Positions 6,214 through 14,472 of a DNA stretch of 24,312 bases are shown piece after piece. Position numbers and translations under genes: made by a program. Origin of the DNA: Phoenicibacter sp963588595 (lineage in GTDB: Bacteria; Actinomycetota; Coriobacteriia; Coriobacteriales; Eggerthellaceae); NCBI GenBank assembly GCA_963588595.1, contig CAVAIA010000031.1, positions 1-24,312 of the forward strand. Reading direction: 5' to 3'. Under the pieces are notes generated by a model. The model ran no database searches, had not been told where the DNA came from, and saw only the letters and a list, made by a program, of their open reading frames with translations. Every line of letters begins with the position of its first letter. Position 1 is the first letter of the stretch.

Positions 6214-7716
6214 ATGATAAGAATTTACGACACTCAAGCTAGAAAAAAAAGAGACTTCTTCCCAATAGTGGAAGGTGAAGTTTCTATGTATGTTTGTGGA
6301 CCTACAATTTATAACAAGGTTCACATTGGAAATGCAAGAACTTTTATCTCATTTGACATTATTAGAAGATATCTGATATGGCGCGGATATAAAGTGACTT
6401 TTGTGCAAAACCTGACTGATTGCGATGACAAAATAATCAACAAAGCGAACGAAGAAGGCAGAAGCCCTCAAGAAGTGACAGATGAGTTCTCAAAAAAATT
6501 CATTGACGACATGCATAGCGCAAATGTTCTTGATCCAGACATTAGACCACGTGCAACTCAAGAAATTCCAGAAATGATTGAGCTAATTGAGACGTTGATA
6601 GAAAAAGGATTTGCATATGTCGAGGATGGAGACGTTTATTTTGACGTTTCAAAAGACAAAACTTATGGAACACTAAGCGGAAGAGACTTAGACCAAGCGC
6701 AAAGCGGACATAGAGAACTAATTGCGGATGGAAGCGGTGTTGAGAAAAGAAAACATGACGAAGAAGACTTCGCTCTTTGGAAATCTTCCAAACCAGGAGA
6801 GCCTTCCTGGGAAAGCCCTTGGGGTCTTGGACGCCCTGGATGGCACACAGAATGCGTTTGCATGTCCAAAAAATATTTAGGAGTTCCTTTTGATATTCAT
6901 GGAGGAGGCGCAGACTTAATTTTTCCGCATCATGAAAACGAAATTGCTCAAGCAACTTGCGCATGGAATAGCGGATTTGCTAACTATTGGATGCATGGAG
7001 GCATGCTTAACGTCGATGGGGAGAAAATGAGCAAATCTCTTGGGAACTTTATGCTCCTAGACGAAGTCCTATCTTCAACAAGCGCTAACGCTCTTAGGAC
7101 TCTAAATTTACAAACTCACTATCGTTCACCACTAAACTTTAGCAAAGACAGACTTCTTGAAGCGGAAAAAGCCTTATCGAATATAAAAAATTGTATAGAT
7201 AATTTAGCATGGCTCATCAAAAATGCCAGCAGCGGTGTTGATCCAATTGATGACTCTTGCGTTAAATCGAATATCGACGGGTTAAAAGAGAATTTTATAG
7301 CAAACATGGATGATGATTTCAATGCTCCAGCAGCATTTGGTGAGATTAACTCATTCATTAGCAAAATTAATAGAATCTATGACCCAAAAATTACTATAAA
7401 CGACGAAAATGAAAAAGTTGCAAAGTTAGCACTCGAAGCAATATTTGAGCTTATGGACGTGTTTGGGATAAAACTTGACGAAAATGACGAGGGTGCAGAT
7501 GAAATCCCAGAAGAAATCAAGTCAGTTTGCGCTGTAGTTAACGTAGAAATCCAAGAAACTCTTCCAATGACCCTCGATTCAATAATTAGCAAAAGAGCTG
7601 ATGCACGCAAAAATAAAAATTGGGAAGTGGCCGATCAAATAAGAGACTTGATTAATGATGCTGGATGGACAATAGAGGACACAGCTCAAGGAACTAAGAT
7701 CTCGAAAAAGTCTTAG
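6214..7716 (+). CDS. cysS: Cysteinyl-tRNA synthetase
   Basis: This class I synthetase (500 residues) charges tRNA-Cys in the cytoplasm. The HIGH-type motif is HIGN (37-40) after CGPTIYN, and KMSKS is at 271-275. The zinc site that selects cysteine is complete: Cys28, Cys214, His239 and Glu243, each five residues on from the E. coli positions (after the first). GWHTEC and HHENEIAQ are typical. The C-terminal DALR-like anticodon region and the RADARKNKNWEVADQIRD segment are full length. It is the last gene of the ispD-ispF-cysS unit, 14 nt after ispF. It ends 19 nt before the convergent clpC; a small inverted repeat TAGTTA-AAAAA-TAACTA starts at its stop codon and may help separate the two transcripts. 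Confidence 0.98.
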   Translation: MIRIYDTQARKKRDFFPIVEGEVSMYVCGPTIYNKVHIGNARTFISFDIIRRYLIWRGYKVTFVQNLTDCDDKIINKANEEGRSPQEVTDEFSKKFIDDMHSANVLDPDIRPRATQEIPEMIELIETLIEKGFAYVEDGDVYFDVSKDKTYGTLSGRDLDQAQSGHRELIADGSGVEKRKHDEEDFALWKSSKPGEPSWESPWGLGRPGWHTECVCMSKKYLGVPFDIHGGGADLIFPHHENEIAQATCAWNSGFANYWMHGGMLNVDGEKMSKSLGNFMLLDEVLSSTSANALRTLNLQTHYRSPLNFSKDRLLEAEKALSNIKNCIDNLAWLIKNASSGVDPIDDSCVKSNIDGLKENFIANMDDDFNAPAAFGEINSFISKINRIYDPKITINDENEKVAKLALEAIFELMDVFGIKLDENDEGADEIPEEIKSVCAVVNVEIQETLPMTLDSIISKRADARKNKNWEVADQIRDLINDAGWTIEDTAQGTKISKKS

Positions 7717-7735
7717 TTAAAAAATAACTACCCTA

Positions 7736-10171
7736 TTAATCCTTGCTCTCGTTGTTTTGAGTTTCATCATCTGAAGAGATAACTGGCTTTGCATTTCTTG
7801 TGTCATCCAAATCAAACTCAGTTATTAGCCTTTGAACGTCGCTTTCAAACTTCTCATGCTTCTTTGGCTCAGGCACACACCCCTCGCCCTTCGCGAAAAC
7901 GATCTTTTCTTTCCCGTCTTTGTCTTTCTCTAAGTTTGCAAGAATGACACTTCCACTTGGCCATTTACCTTCTAAAATCTCTTCACTGAGCGGATCTTCA
8001 ACATATTTTTGGATCGCGCGTCTTAAAGGTCTCGCTCCATTAGTTGGATCCAAGCCCTCTTTAGCTAAGAAATCGCAAGCTTCCTTATCAAGCTCAATGC
8101 TCATATTTTGTTCAATCATTCTCTCTCTTAGCTCAGAGATCATAAGTTCAACAATTTGCCTTATCTCTTCTTTTGTGAGTGACTTAAACACAATAATTTC
8201 ATCGAGTCTGTTCAAAAACTCTGGTCTGAACAATTTTTTGAGTTCTGCCATAACTCTATTTTTAATTTCTTTGTCGGAAAGACCACCTTCTCCAGCAGGA
8301 GAAAATCCAAGTTGGGTTGATTGAGCGATGTCTCTTGCCCCAACATTTGAAGTCATGATTATGACAGTGTTTCTAAAGTCAACACTTCTTCCTTGCGAGT
8401 CGGTTAACCTTCCTTCCTCAAGAATTTGGAGCAAAATGTTAAAAACGTCAGGGTGAGCCTTTTCAATTTCGTCAAAAAGAACAACAGAATATGGCTTTTT
8501 CCTAACTGCTTTAGTGAGTTGCCCGCCATCATCGTGCCCAACATATCCAGGAGGAGCGCCGATAAGCCTGCTAACCGCATGCTTTTCCATATATTCGCTC
8601 ATATCAAGCGAGATCAATGCATCCTCGCTATTAAACAAAAACTCAGCTAGCGTTTTTGATAATTGTGTTTTTCCAACGCCTGAAGGTCCTAAGAAAATAA
8701 ATGAACCTGCAGGTCTCTTTGGATCTTTTAAACCTGCACGTGAGCGCCTTATAGCTTTAGAAACAGCGCTGACTGCTTCATCTTGACCAATGACTTGCTT
8801 GTGAAGAACTTCTTCTAACCTCAAAAGTTTTTTAGCTTCTGCTTCAGTCAAATCAGCCACTGGAACCCCGGTTGCAAGGCTAACAACATCCGCCACTTCC
8901 TTAACATCAACCACCTCAACCGGCTTGTCATTTTCATTGTGGCGCATATTTTTTAACTTTAAACGGGCACCAGCCTCGTCAATTACATCTATCGCCTTGT
9001 CAGGAAGATAACGATCTTGAACATACCTCTTAGAGAACTTGACAGCGCTAATTAACGCCTCTTCAGAATAAGTTATCCCATGATGTTTCTCATAACGCTC
9101 CTTCAAACCATCTAAGACGCGAACAGCCATCTCCTCACTTGGCTCTTCAACTGTCACTGTTTGAAAACGACGATCAAGCGCTGCGTCCTTTTCAAAATGT
9201 TTCCTATATTCTTCACTAGTTGTTGCCCCAATAACTTGAATCTCACCGCGAGATAGCGGTGGCTTTAAAATTGATGCTGCATCCAAGGAACCTTCCGCTG
9301 ATCCAGCGCCTATAATCGTGTGGATTTCATCTATGAATAATAAAACGTTTTTTTGTTCCTTGACCTCGACAACAACCCGCTTTAACCTCTCTTCAAATTC
9401 CCCTCTATATTTTGAACCTGCAACTAAAGAAGACACATCTAGGGTCACCAACTTCTTCCCAATTAAAACGTCTGGCACCATGTTAGCTGCTATTAATTGA
9501 GCAAGACCCTCAACAATCGCCGTCTTGCCAACGCCTGGCTCTCCTAAGATGAGTGGGTTATTCTTTTGGCGCCTGCACAAAATTTGCGTCACTCGCTCAA
9601 TTTCAGCAGCGCGTCCAATAACAGGATCAAGCTCGCCTTTTCGAGCTTTCCTTGTCAAATCGACGCCAAACTCTTCTAAGATATTGTCCTTTTTATCGCC
9701 TCTTTTAGATCTAGCATTTCCCGCCATAACAGGAGATTTACCTATGACTTCTAGAGTCACTTCCTCAATCCTTGCAGGCGCTATGCCAAACTTATCAAAG
9801 ACTTTAAGAGCCATGCAATCCTCTTCCTTTAAAATTCCTAAAAGAAGATGTTCTGTTCCAATGTAGGCTTGACTCATTTGAAGAGCTTCTCTATAAGCGT
9901 GTTCAAAGACATGCTTTACATGGATTGTGTAAGAGATGCTTTTAACAACCGTTGAAGGAGGCTCATTATCGAGTTCACGAATTGTTTCGATGACCTTTTC
10001 TCTGTCAACATCTAATTGTTTTAAAACTTGAGCTCCAAAGCCTTCTTTTTCATCAATTAGTCCGATGATAAGATGCTCGGTTCCTATATGATTAGCGTCT
10101 AAGCTTCTTGCCGCACGTTGCGCTAAAACAGTAACTTTTCTTGCTTTATCAGTGAATTTTTCGAATGCCAT
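7736..10171 (-). CDS. clpC: ClpC-type AAA+ unfoldase lacking the middle (M/UVR) domain
   Basis: This Hsp100 unfoldase feeds substrates to the ClpP protease. The ClpC-type N-domain (two Clp-N repeats) is at 1-145. AAA1 has GEPGVGKT at 210-217 and its Walker B Glu at 282. AAA2 has GPSGVGKT at 495-502 and its Walker B Glu at 568. An LGF tripeptide at 621-623 sits where the ClpP-docking loop is. The spacing between the two Walker B glutamates is 286, against 338 in Bacillus subtilis ClpC (280 and 618). The missing ~50 residues map to about 405-425, where the coiled-coil M/UVR domain should be. The overall length (811) stays normal because of a charged C-terminal tail of about 60 residues. It follows lysS by 35 nt, with AAGGAAAAGG as ribosome binding site. 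Confidence 0.96.
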   Translation of the reverse strand: MAFEKFTDKARKVTVLAQRAARSLDANHIGTEHLIIGLIDEKEGFGAQVLKQLDVDREKVIETIRELDNEPPSTVVKSISYTIHVKHVFEHAYREALQMSQAYIGTEHLLLGILKEEDCMALKVFDKFGIAPARIEEVTLEVIGKSPVMAGNARSKRGDKKDNILEEFGVDLTRKARKGELDPVIGRAAEIERVTQILCRRQKNNPLILGEPGVGKTAIVEGLAQLIAANMVPDVLIGKKLVTLDVSSLVAGSKYRGEFEERLKRVVVEVKEQKNVLLFIDEIHTIIGAGSAEGSLDAASILKPPLSRGEIQVIGATTSEEYRKHFEKDAALDRRFQTVTVEEPSEEMAVRVLDGLKERYEKHHGITYSEEALISAVKFSKRYVQDRYLPDKAIDVIDEAGARLKLKNMRHNENDKPVEVVDVKEVADVVSLATGVPVADLTEAEAKKLLRLEEVLHKQVIGQDEAVSAVSKAIRRSRAGLKDPKRPAGSFIFLGPSGVGKTQLSKTLAEFLFNSEDALISLDMSEYMEKHAVSRLIGAPPGYVGHDDGGQLTKAVRKKPYSVVLFDEIEKAHPDVFNILLQILEEGRLTDSQGRSVDFRNTVIIMTSNVGARDIAQSTQLGFSPAGEGGLSDKEIKNRVMAELKKLFRPEFLNRLDEIIVFKSLTKEEIRQIVELMISELRERMIEQNMSIELDKEACDFLAKEGLDPTNGARPLRRAIQKYVEDPLSEEILEGKWPSGSVILANLEKDKDGKEKIVFAKGEGCVPEPKKHEKFESDVQRLITEFDLDDTRNAKPVISSDDETQNNESKD

Positions 10172-10206
10172 TTACCTTTTCCTTCTTTAAAATTTCTTTG
10201 GTAACA

Positions 10207-11712
10207 TCATTGAATTGGCTTCATCGTTGGAAACAACAAAACATCTCGAATCGATGAAGAGTCAGTCAAAAGCATAACAAGCCTATCAATTCCAATCCCG
10301 CAACCCCCAGCTGGCGGCATGCCATATTCTAGAGCGCGGATGTAATCTGCATCATAGCCCATAGCCTCATCGTCTCCCATCCCCTTAGCTTCGACTTGAG
10401 AATGAAAACGCTCAGCTTGGTCTATTGGGTCGTTCAACTCAGTAAACGCATTAGCATATTCATGACCGCAAATGAATAACTCAAATCGTTGCGTCAACAA
10501 CTCGTTATCAGGACATTTCATAGCAAGCGGTGAGACCTCAAGAGGGTGTTCAGTGACAAATGTTGGTTGAATAAGTTTCTCTTCAGCAACAGCCTCAAAA
10601 ATCTCTGAGAGGATCTTTCCCTTGCCCCAATTGTCTAACACTTCAACGCCGACTTTCTCAGCAATCGACTTCAAATCATCCCTCGACCTGTTAATATTGA
10701 CGTCCTCGCCTGAGTGAATAGAAGCAAGCTCGCTCATCGTCGCAACTTTAAAGTCACTTTTTATGTCAATCTCGTTTCCTTGGTAGCTAATTTCCAAGGT
10801 TCCATTGGCAGACAAACAAGCGTTTTGAATGAGCGCTTGAGTTATCTCCATCATTCCTTTTAGATCAGAAAAAGCCTCATAAAACTCAATCGTCGTAAAT
10901 TCCGGGTTATGATGAGGATCCATCCCTTCATTTCTAAATTGACGCCCCAGCTCATAAACTTTGTCCATGCCTCCAACTAAAAGTCGCTTTAGAGGAAGTT
11001 CTGTTGCAATTCTTAGATATAAATCTAAATCAAGCGCATTGAAATGTGTTATGAAAGGTTTTGCATTAGCTCCACCTAAAATTTGATGCAAAAAAGGCGT
11101 TTCAACTTCATAATAACCACGCGAATCCATAAATTGACGAATTGAAGAGATAATCTTTGACCTCTTGATAAAAGTTTGCTTAACTTCATCATTGACAATT
11201 AGATCAACATAACGCTCACGATAACGTGTTTCTTTATCTGTCAATCCATGAAATTTTTCTGGAAGAGGTCTTAGCGACTTGCTCATTAACTCAAAATCGT
11301 CAACACAAATTGAGACTTCGCCTCTTTTTGTTTTCATCATCTTTCCGCTAACTGAGATCCAATCGCCAACATCTAGATCCTTCATAGCGTAAAATTTTTC
11401 TTCTCCAAGATTGTTAATTCTGACAAAAATTTGGCACTTTGCACTAGAATCCTTCAATTCCATAAATGCAACTTTTCCTTGACCTCTTTTTGCCATTAGG
11501 CGACCTGCGACTGAAACCTCATCGTCTGTTATCTCGCCATCTTCTAGCTTGGCGTATTTCTCAAGCAATTCTTTTATGGTGTCGCTTGGAGAAAATGCGT
11601 GTCCATAAGGGTTAACCCCAGCGTCAATCAACGCTTGCCTTTTGTTCTTGCGAACTAAAATTGGGTCATCTTCAATTTTTATATTTGAATTTTGATCTTC
11701 GTTGTTATTCAT
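10207..11712 (-). CDS. lysS: Lysyl-tRNA synthetase (class II)
   Basis: This 501-residue class II enzyme charges tRNA-Lys. An N-terminal OB-fold anticodon domain (about 60-150, with VAGRLMAKRGQGKVAFMEL) leads into the catalytic core. Motif 2 is FRNEGMDPHHNPEFTTIEFY and motif 3 is GCGIGIDRLVMLLT close to the C-terminus. The HEYANAFTELNDP and PPAGG segments are also diagnostic. Length and motifs indicate a complete, active enzyme. The start ATG has AAGG at a suitable distance. It sits 36 nt after greA and 35 nt before clpC on the same strand, the greA-lysS-clpC order I associate with Actinobacteria. Confidence 0.98.
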   Translation of the reverse strand: MNNNEDQNSNIKIEDDPILVRKNKRQALIDAGVNPYGHAFSPSDTIKELLEKYAKLEDGEITDDEVSVAGRLMAKRGQGKVAFMELKDSSAKCQIFVRINNLGEEKFYAMKDLDVGDWISVSGKMMKTKRGEVSICVDDFELMSKSLRPLPEKFHGLTDKETRYRERYVDLIVNDEVKQTFIKRSKIISSIRQFMDSRGYYEVETPFLHQILGGANAKPFITHFNALDLDLYLRIATELPLKRLLVGGMDKVYELGRQFRNEGMDPHHNPEFTTIEFYEAFSDLKGMMEITQALIQNACLSANGTLEISYQGNEIDIKSDFKVATMSELASIHSGEDVNINRSRDDLKSIAEKVGVEVLDNWGKGKILSEIFEAVAEEKLIQPTFVTEHPLEVSPLAMKCPDNELLTQRFELFICGHEYANAFTELNDPIDQAERFHSQVEAKGMGDDEAMGYDADYIRALEYGMPPAGGCGIGIDRLVMLLTDSSSIRDVLLFPTMKPIQ

Positions 11713-11748
11713 TGTTGCCTTAATAAAAGTAATAGATTTATTTCAAAA

Positions 11749-12219
11749 CTATTTAAAACTTACAATCTCGATCTCAGTCTCTCTGCCATTCGGCCCGACA
11801 GAAGTGACAACATCGCCTTTTTTTGCGCCTAGAAGAGCCTGACCCACAGGACAAAGATTTGAAATCTTGCCAGCGCTAACGTTGCTTTCCGCTCCTCCAA
11901 CTATCGTGAATTCACGCTCTTTGCCATTCATCTTAACTTTAACGACATTTCCGATATTGATCTTAGATCCCTTTTTGCTTGCGGAAACGATCTTCGCTTC
12001 TTGCAAGATGTGGTTAATCTCAGCAATTCTTCCTTCCATCATTGCTTGCTCATTTTTAGCGTCGTCATACTCGCTATTCTCAGATATATCACCAAATTCG
12101 CGGGCAACCTTGATTCTCTCTCCTACCTCACTCCTCTTTTCAGTTTCGAGGTAGTGAAGCTCATCTAGCAAATCTTGTCTACCTTCCTCAGTTAAAATAT
12201 ATTCTTCAACTTCTGCCAT
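11749..12219 (-). CDS. greA: Transcription elongation factor GreA
   Basis: GreA binds the secondary channel of RNA polymerase and triggers cleavage of backtracked RNA. The 156-residue protein is full length. The N-terminal coiled coil carries the acidic tip in FGDISENSEYDDAKNEQ (about 47-63), followed by EGRIAEI. The C-terminal FKBP-like domain has the usual SPVGQALLGAK-like segment (here LCPVGQALLGAKKGD). The ribosome binding site AAGGAG lies about 11 nt before the ATG. The 13 nt TTTTAAAGAAGGA upstream of greA also occurs upstream of clpC. It follows tatA by 43 nt and precedes lysS by 36 nt. Confidence 0.98.
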   Translation of the reverse strand: MAEVEEYILTEEGRQDLLDELHYLETEKRSEVGERIKVAREFGDISENSEYDDAKNEQAMMEGRIAEINHILQEAKIVSASKKGSKINIGNVVKVKMNGKEREFTIVGGAESNVSAGKISNLCPVGQALLGAKKGDVVTSVGPNGRETEIEIVSFK

Positions 12220-12262
12220 AGTCTAAATTTCTCCTTCTTTAAAACTTTCCTTATGTCTCTAG

Positions 12263-12601
12263 CTACTTTTTAACTACAACCTTCTTTACTTTTTTTGCTT
12301 GAGGCTTTGCTTCCTCACTTGTCTTTTTGGTCGTTGTTGAAGTTGAAGCCTTCTTTGTGGTTGTCTTAGGTTTTGGCTTAGCAACCTCCTCACTTTCAAC
12401 TTCGACTATTTCTTCTTTTACTTCTTCTTCTTCTTCATTTTCTTTGCTCGTTGAGCCTAAACCTTCCTTTAAGCCTTTAACAGTCTTTCCCAACGACTTT
12501 CCTATCCCTGGTAAATTCTTTGCAAATTTAGCTCCAAATAAAACAAGAACTATAATCAAAATAACAATTAACTCTGGCATTCCCAATCCAAAAATTTTCA
12601 T
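12263..12601 (-). CDS. tatA: TatA-family twin-arginine translocase subunit with long charged tail
   Basis: TatA oligomers form the passage for folded proteins in the Tat system. Residues 7-23 are the short membrane helix (GMPELIVILIIVLVLFG) with a polar residue Glu10 near its start and the hinge FG at 22-23. The amphipathic helix spans about 25-48. The tail is unusual: 54-73 is almost all Glu/Val, and 75-112 is Lys/Thr/Ser-rich, ending in VVVKK. The whole protein is 112 residues against the usual 60-90. The ribosome binding site AGGAGA is 9-10 nt before the ATG. It heads the tatA-greA-lysS-clpC string and diverges from the CCA-adding enzyme gene. A tatC gene is at the right end of the window, so tat genes are at two loci here. 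Confidence 0.93.
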   Translation of the reverse strand: MKIFGLGMPELIVILIIVLVLFGAKFAKNLPGIGKSLGKTVKGLKEGLGSTSKENEEEEEVKEEIVEVESEEVAKPKPKTTTKKASTSTTTKKTSEEAKPQAKKVKKVVVKK

Positions 12602-12670
12602 AGCAAAACATCTCCTAACAACTAAAAGTAAATCTAACTAACTTTTGGTTAGCCTTATAATAACTTATAA
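12602..12670. promoter_or_regulatory. Divergent promoter region of tatA and the CCA enzyme gene
   Basis: A 69-bp gap. On the forward strand a consensus TATAAT (12656-12661) lies only 9 nt before the ATG at 12671, with no ribosome binding site, so a very short leader or leaderless mRNA is likely. An inverted repeat AACTAAAAGT (12620-12629) / ACTTTTGGTT (12641-12650), 9 of 10 positions paired, is centred in the gap and is a possible operator. The tatA -10 box is not clear. Confidence 0.4.
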
Positions 12671-14095
12671 ATGATATCACAAAGGGCGAATTTAGCATTG
12701 AAACTAGAGTTCAAAGATAGAATTTTTAAAGAAAAGATTTGCTTAAACAAACCATGCGAACAAATAGTTCAAACGCTCAATGATTGTGGGTTTGAAGCTT
12801 GGGCTGTCGGTGGGTGTGTGAGGGACAGCATAATGGGCAAAGTCCCTTATGATTTCGATGTGACGACGAACGCTTCCCCAAATGATGTTAAAGAGATTTT
12901 TGAGGGGCGTGGACACAAAACAATCGATACTGGTATAAAACATGGAACTGTCAGCGTCATTATAAAGGACCTTGAAAACAAACAAGAAGTTGTCGAAGTG
13001 ACAACTTATAGAAGTGACGGGAAATATAGAGACTCTAGACACCCAGACGAAGTCACTTTTGTGGATTCTTTGGACGAAGATCTAAAAAGAAGAGACTTCA
13101 CAATTAACGCGATAGCTTACAATCCTAAAATCGGAATATATGACCCCCACTTTGGTCTGGACGACATAAAAAACAAAACTATTAAATGCGTTGGAAGTCC
13201 AAAAAAACGTTTTGTCGAAGACGCGCTTAGAATTCTTAGAGCTTGCAGGTTTGTCAGCACAACAGGTTTTGATCTTGACGAAAAGTGTTTTGATGCTGCA
13301 TGCGCTTCGAAATCAAAATTGATTATGATCTCTAGCGAGCGCATAACAAATGAACTTGACAAACTTCTAGCAGGAGAATACGTTTTTAAGTCATTGATGC
13401 AATGTGTTGACTTGCTTGAAGTTGTGATCCCAGAGATTAGCGCATCTAAAGGGTTTGACCAACAAACAAAATATCATGCATTTGACGTTTGGGAGCACAT
13501 ATCTCACGTTGTTGAACATGTTGACAACGAACAACTACTTCGCTGGGCAGCTCTTTGCCATGACATAGGAAAACCTTCAATGTTTTTCAAAGATGAAAGT
13601 GGACAAGGCCATTTTTATGGTCACGCAGCCCAAAGCAAAAGATTGTCCGAAAATATGTTGAGCAGACTCACTTTAAAAAATAGTCTAAAAAAAGACATTC
13701 TAACCCTGGTCGAGAGGCATAATGACACGCTCTCACCGACTAAAAAAAGCATAATTTCAACTATAAAGCTTATGAACGGAGATGTTGACTTATTTAGAAA
13801 ATTGCTCAAATTGAAGCGCGCCGACTCATTGGGCCATGCACATGACTATGTCGATCAAGTAAAAATTTATGACGAAATTGAATCTCTCTTAAATGAAATG
13901 TTGACTTTAGGAATCGTCTTTAAAACATCTGATTTAAAAATTAATGGCAAAGATATGATTGATCTTGGCATTAAGGAAGGTCCAAAAATTAAAGAAAAAC
14001 TAGAAGTTGCGCTTCAATGGGTTCAAAGTGAAGTGTGTAAGAACAATAGAGAAGAATTGCTTTTAAAAATAAAAAAGAATTTATCTCAAAAGTAG
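12671..14095 (+). CDS. cca: CCA-adding tRNA nucleotidyltransferase with HD domain
   Basis: This class II nucleotidyltransferase adds or repairs the 3' CCA of tRNAs. The head domain has AVGGCVRD (45-52) and the catalytic aspartates 61 and 63 in DFDVTTNASP. RRDFTINA (140-147) and the nucleotide-selecting segment ...RILRACRF (188-194) follow. A C-terminal HD phosphohydrolase-like domain has His297-Asp298 in CHDIGKPSMF and a later ERHND. Length is 474 residues, normal for the Gram-positive/actinobacterial type. The start is uncertain: the ATG at 12671 lacks a ribosome binding site but has a nearby -10 box, while a TTG at 12697 has AAAGGGCG upstream. tRNA-Ala in this window already encodes CCA, so repair could be the main role there. 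It is a single-gene forward unit, convergent with the DtxR-family gene 4 nt away. Confidence 0.94.
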   Translation: MISQRANLALKLEFKDRIFKEKICLNKPCEQIVQTLNDCGFEAWAVGGCVRDSIMGKVPYDFDVTTNASPNDVKEIFEGRGHKTIDTGIKHGTVSVIIKDLENKQEVVEVTTYRSDGKYRDSRHPDEVTFVDSLDEDLKRRDFTINAIAYNPKIGIYDPHFGLDDIKNKTIKCVGSPKKRFVEDALRILRACRFVSTTGFDLDEKCFDAACASKSKLIMISSERITNELDKLLAGEYVFKSLMQCVDLLEVVIPEISASKGFDQQTKYHAFDVWEHISHVVEHVDNEQLLRWAALCHDIGKPSMFFKDESGQGHFYGHAAQSKRLSENMLSRLTLKNSLKKDILTLVERHNDTLSPTKKSIISTIKLMNGDVDLFRKLLKLKRADSLGHAHDYVDQVKIYDEIESLLNEMLTLGIVFKTSDLKINGKDMIDLGIKEGPKIKEKLEVALQWVQSEVCKNNREELLLKIKKNLSQK

Positions 14096-14099
14096 TCGG

Positions 14100-14453
14100 T
14101 TATTTAACAAGTTTCTTTATTGCGTTAAATGATTCATCGCTTATAACATGCTCAATTCTGCATGCGTCTTCTTCTGCAATTTTGGGATCTACTCCAATTT
14201 GCAAAAAATATTTAGTCAAACATTTGTGTCTGTCATAAATTTTTTGAGCAATCGCCTTTCCATTCCTTGTTAAGACAAGACCACCTTTTTCGTCATCTTC
14301 AACAAATCCACCTTCTTTTAAAATTTTGACAGCGCGGCTAACACTTGCCTTACTAAAATTCATCTCATCGGCAATATCGATCGACCGAACAACATCTAGC
14401 TTTTCATTCAAAAGCAAAATTGTTTCAAGATACATCTCTCCAGATTCGTGCAT
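14100..14453 (-). CDS. DtxR-family metal-dependent transcriptional regulator (short form)
   Basis: This 117-residue protein has a winged-helix DNA-binding domain (1-63, helix-turn-helix around SIDIADEMNFSKASVSRAV) and a dimerisation/metal domain (64-117). The primary metal site of DtxR is kept: Met7, Cys98, Glu101 and His102 match DtxR Met10, Cys102, Glu105 and His106, which points to iron rather than manganese. The ancillary site is degraded: His76 is kept, but the other positions are Thr80 and Glu94. The C-terminal SH3-like domain of full-length DtxR is absent, as in MntR-sized members. It is the last gene of the hydrolase/Mur ligase/Ddl/aroB run, 19 nt after aroB, with GAGGAG before its ATG. 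Its targets cannot be told from the sequence. Confidence 0.88.
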   Translation of the reverse strand: MHESGEMYLETILLLNEKLDVVRSIDIADEMNFSKASVSRAVKILKEGGFVEDDEKGGLVLTRNGKAIAQKIYDRHKCLTKYFLQIGVDPKIAEEDACRIEHVISDESFNAIKKLVK

Positions 14454-14472
14454 AACTCCTCGCTTTTAAAAA

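Noticed and set aside
6542..6964. Reverse open frame of 140 codons inside cysS
   Set aside because: Antisense shadow of the catalytic core of CysS.
7920..9866. Several forward open frames opposite clpC
   Set aside because: All lie wholly inside the strongly conserved ClpC frame and lack ribosome binding sites or family motifs.
12327..12641. Forward open frame of 104 codons opposite tatA
   Set aside because: Hydrophobic Val/Ser-rich translation is the antisense of the Lys/Glu-rich TatA tail, not a gene.
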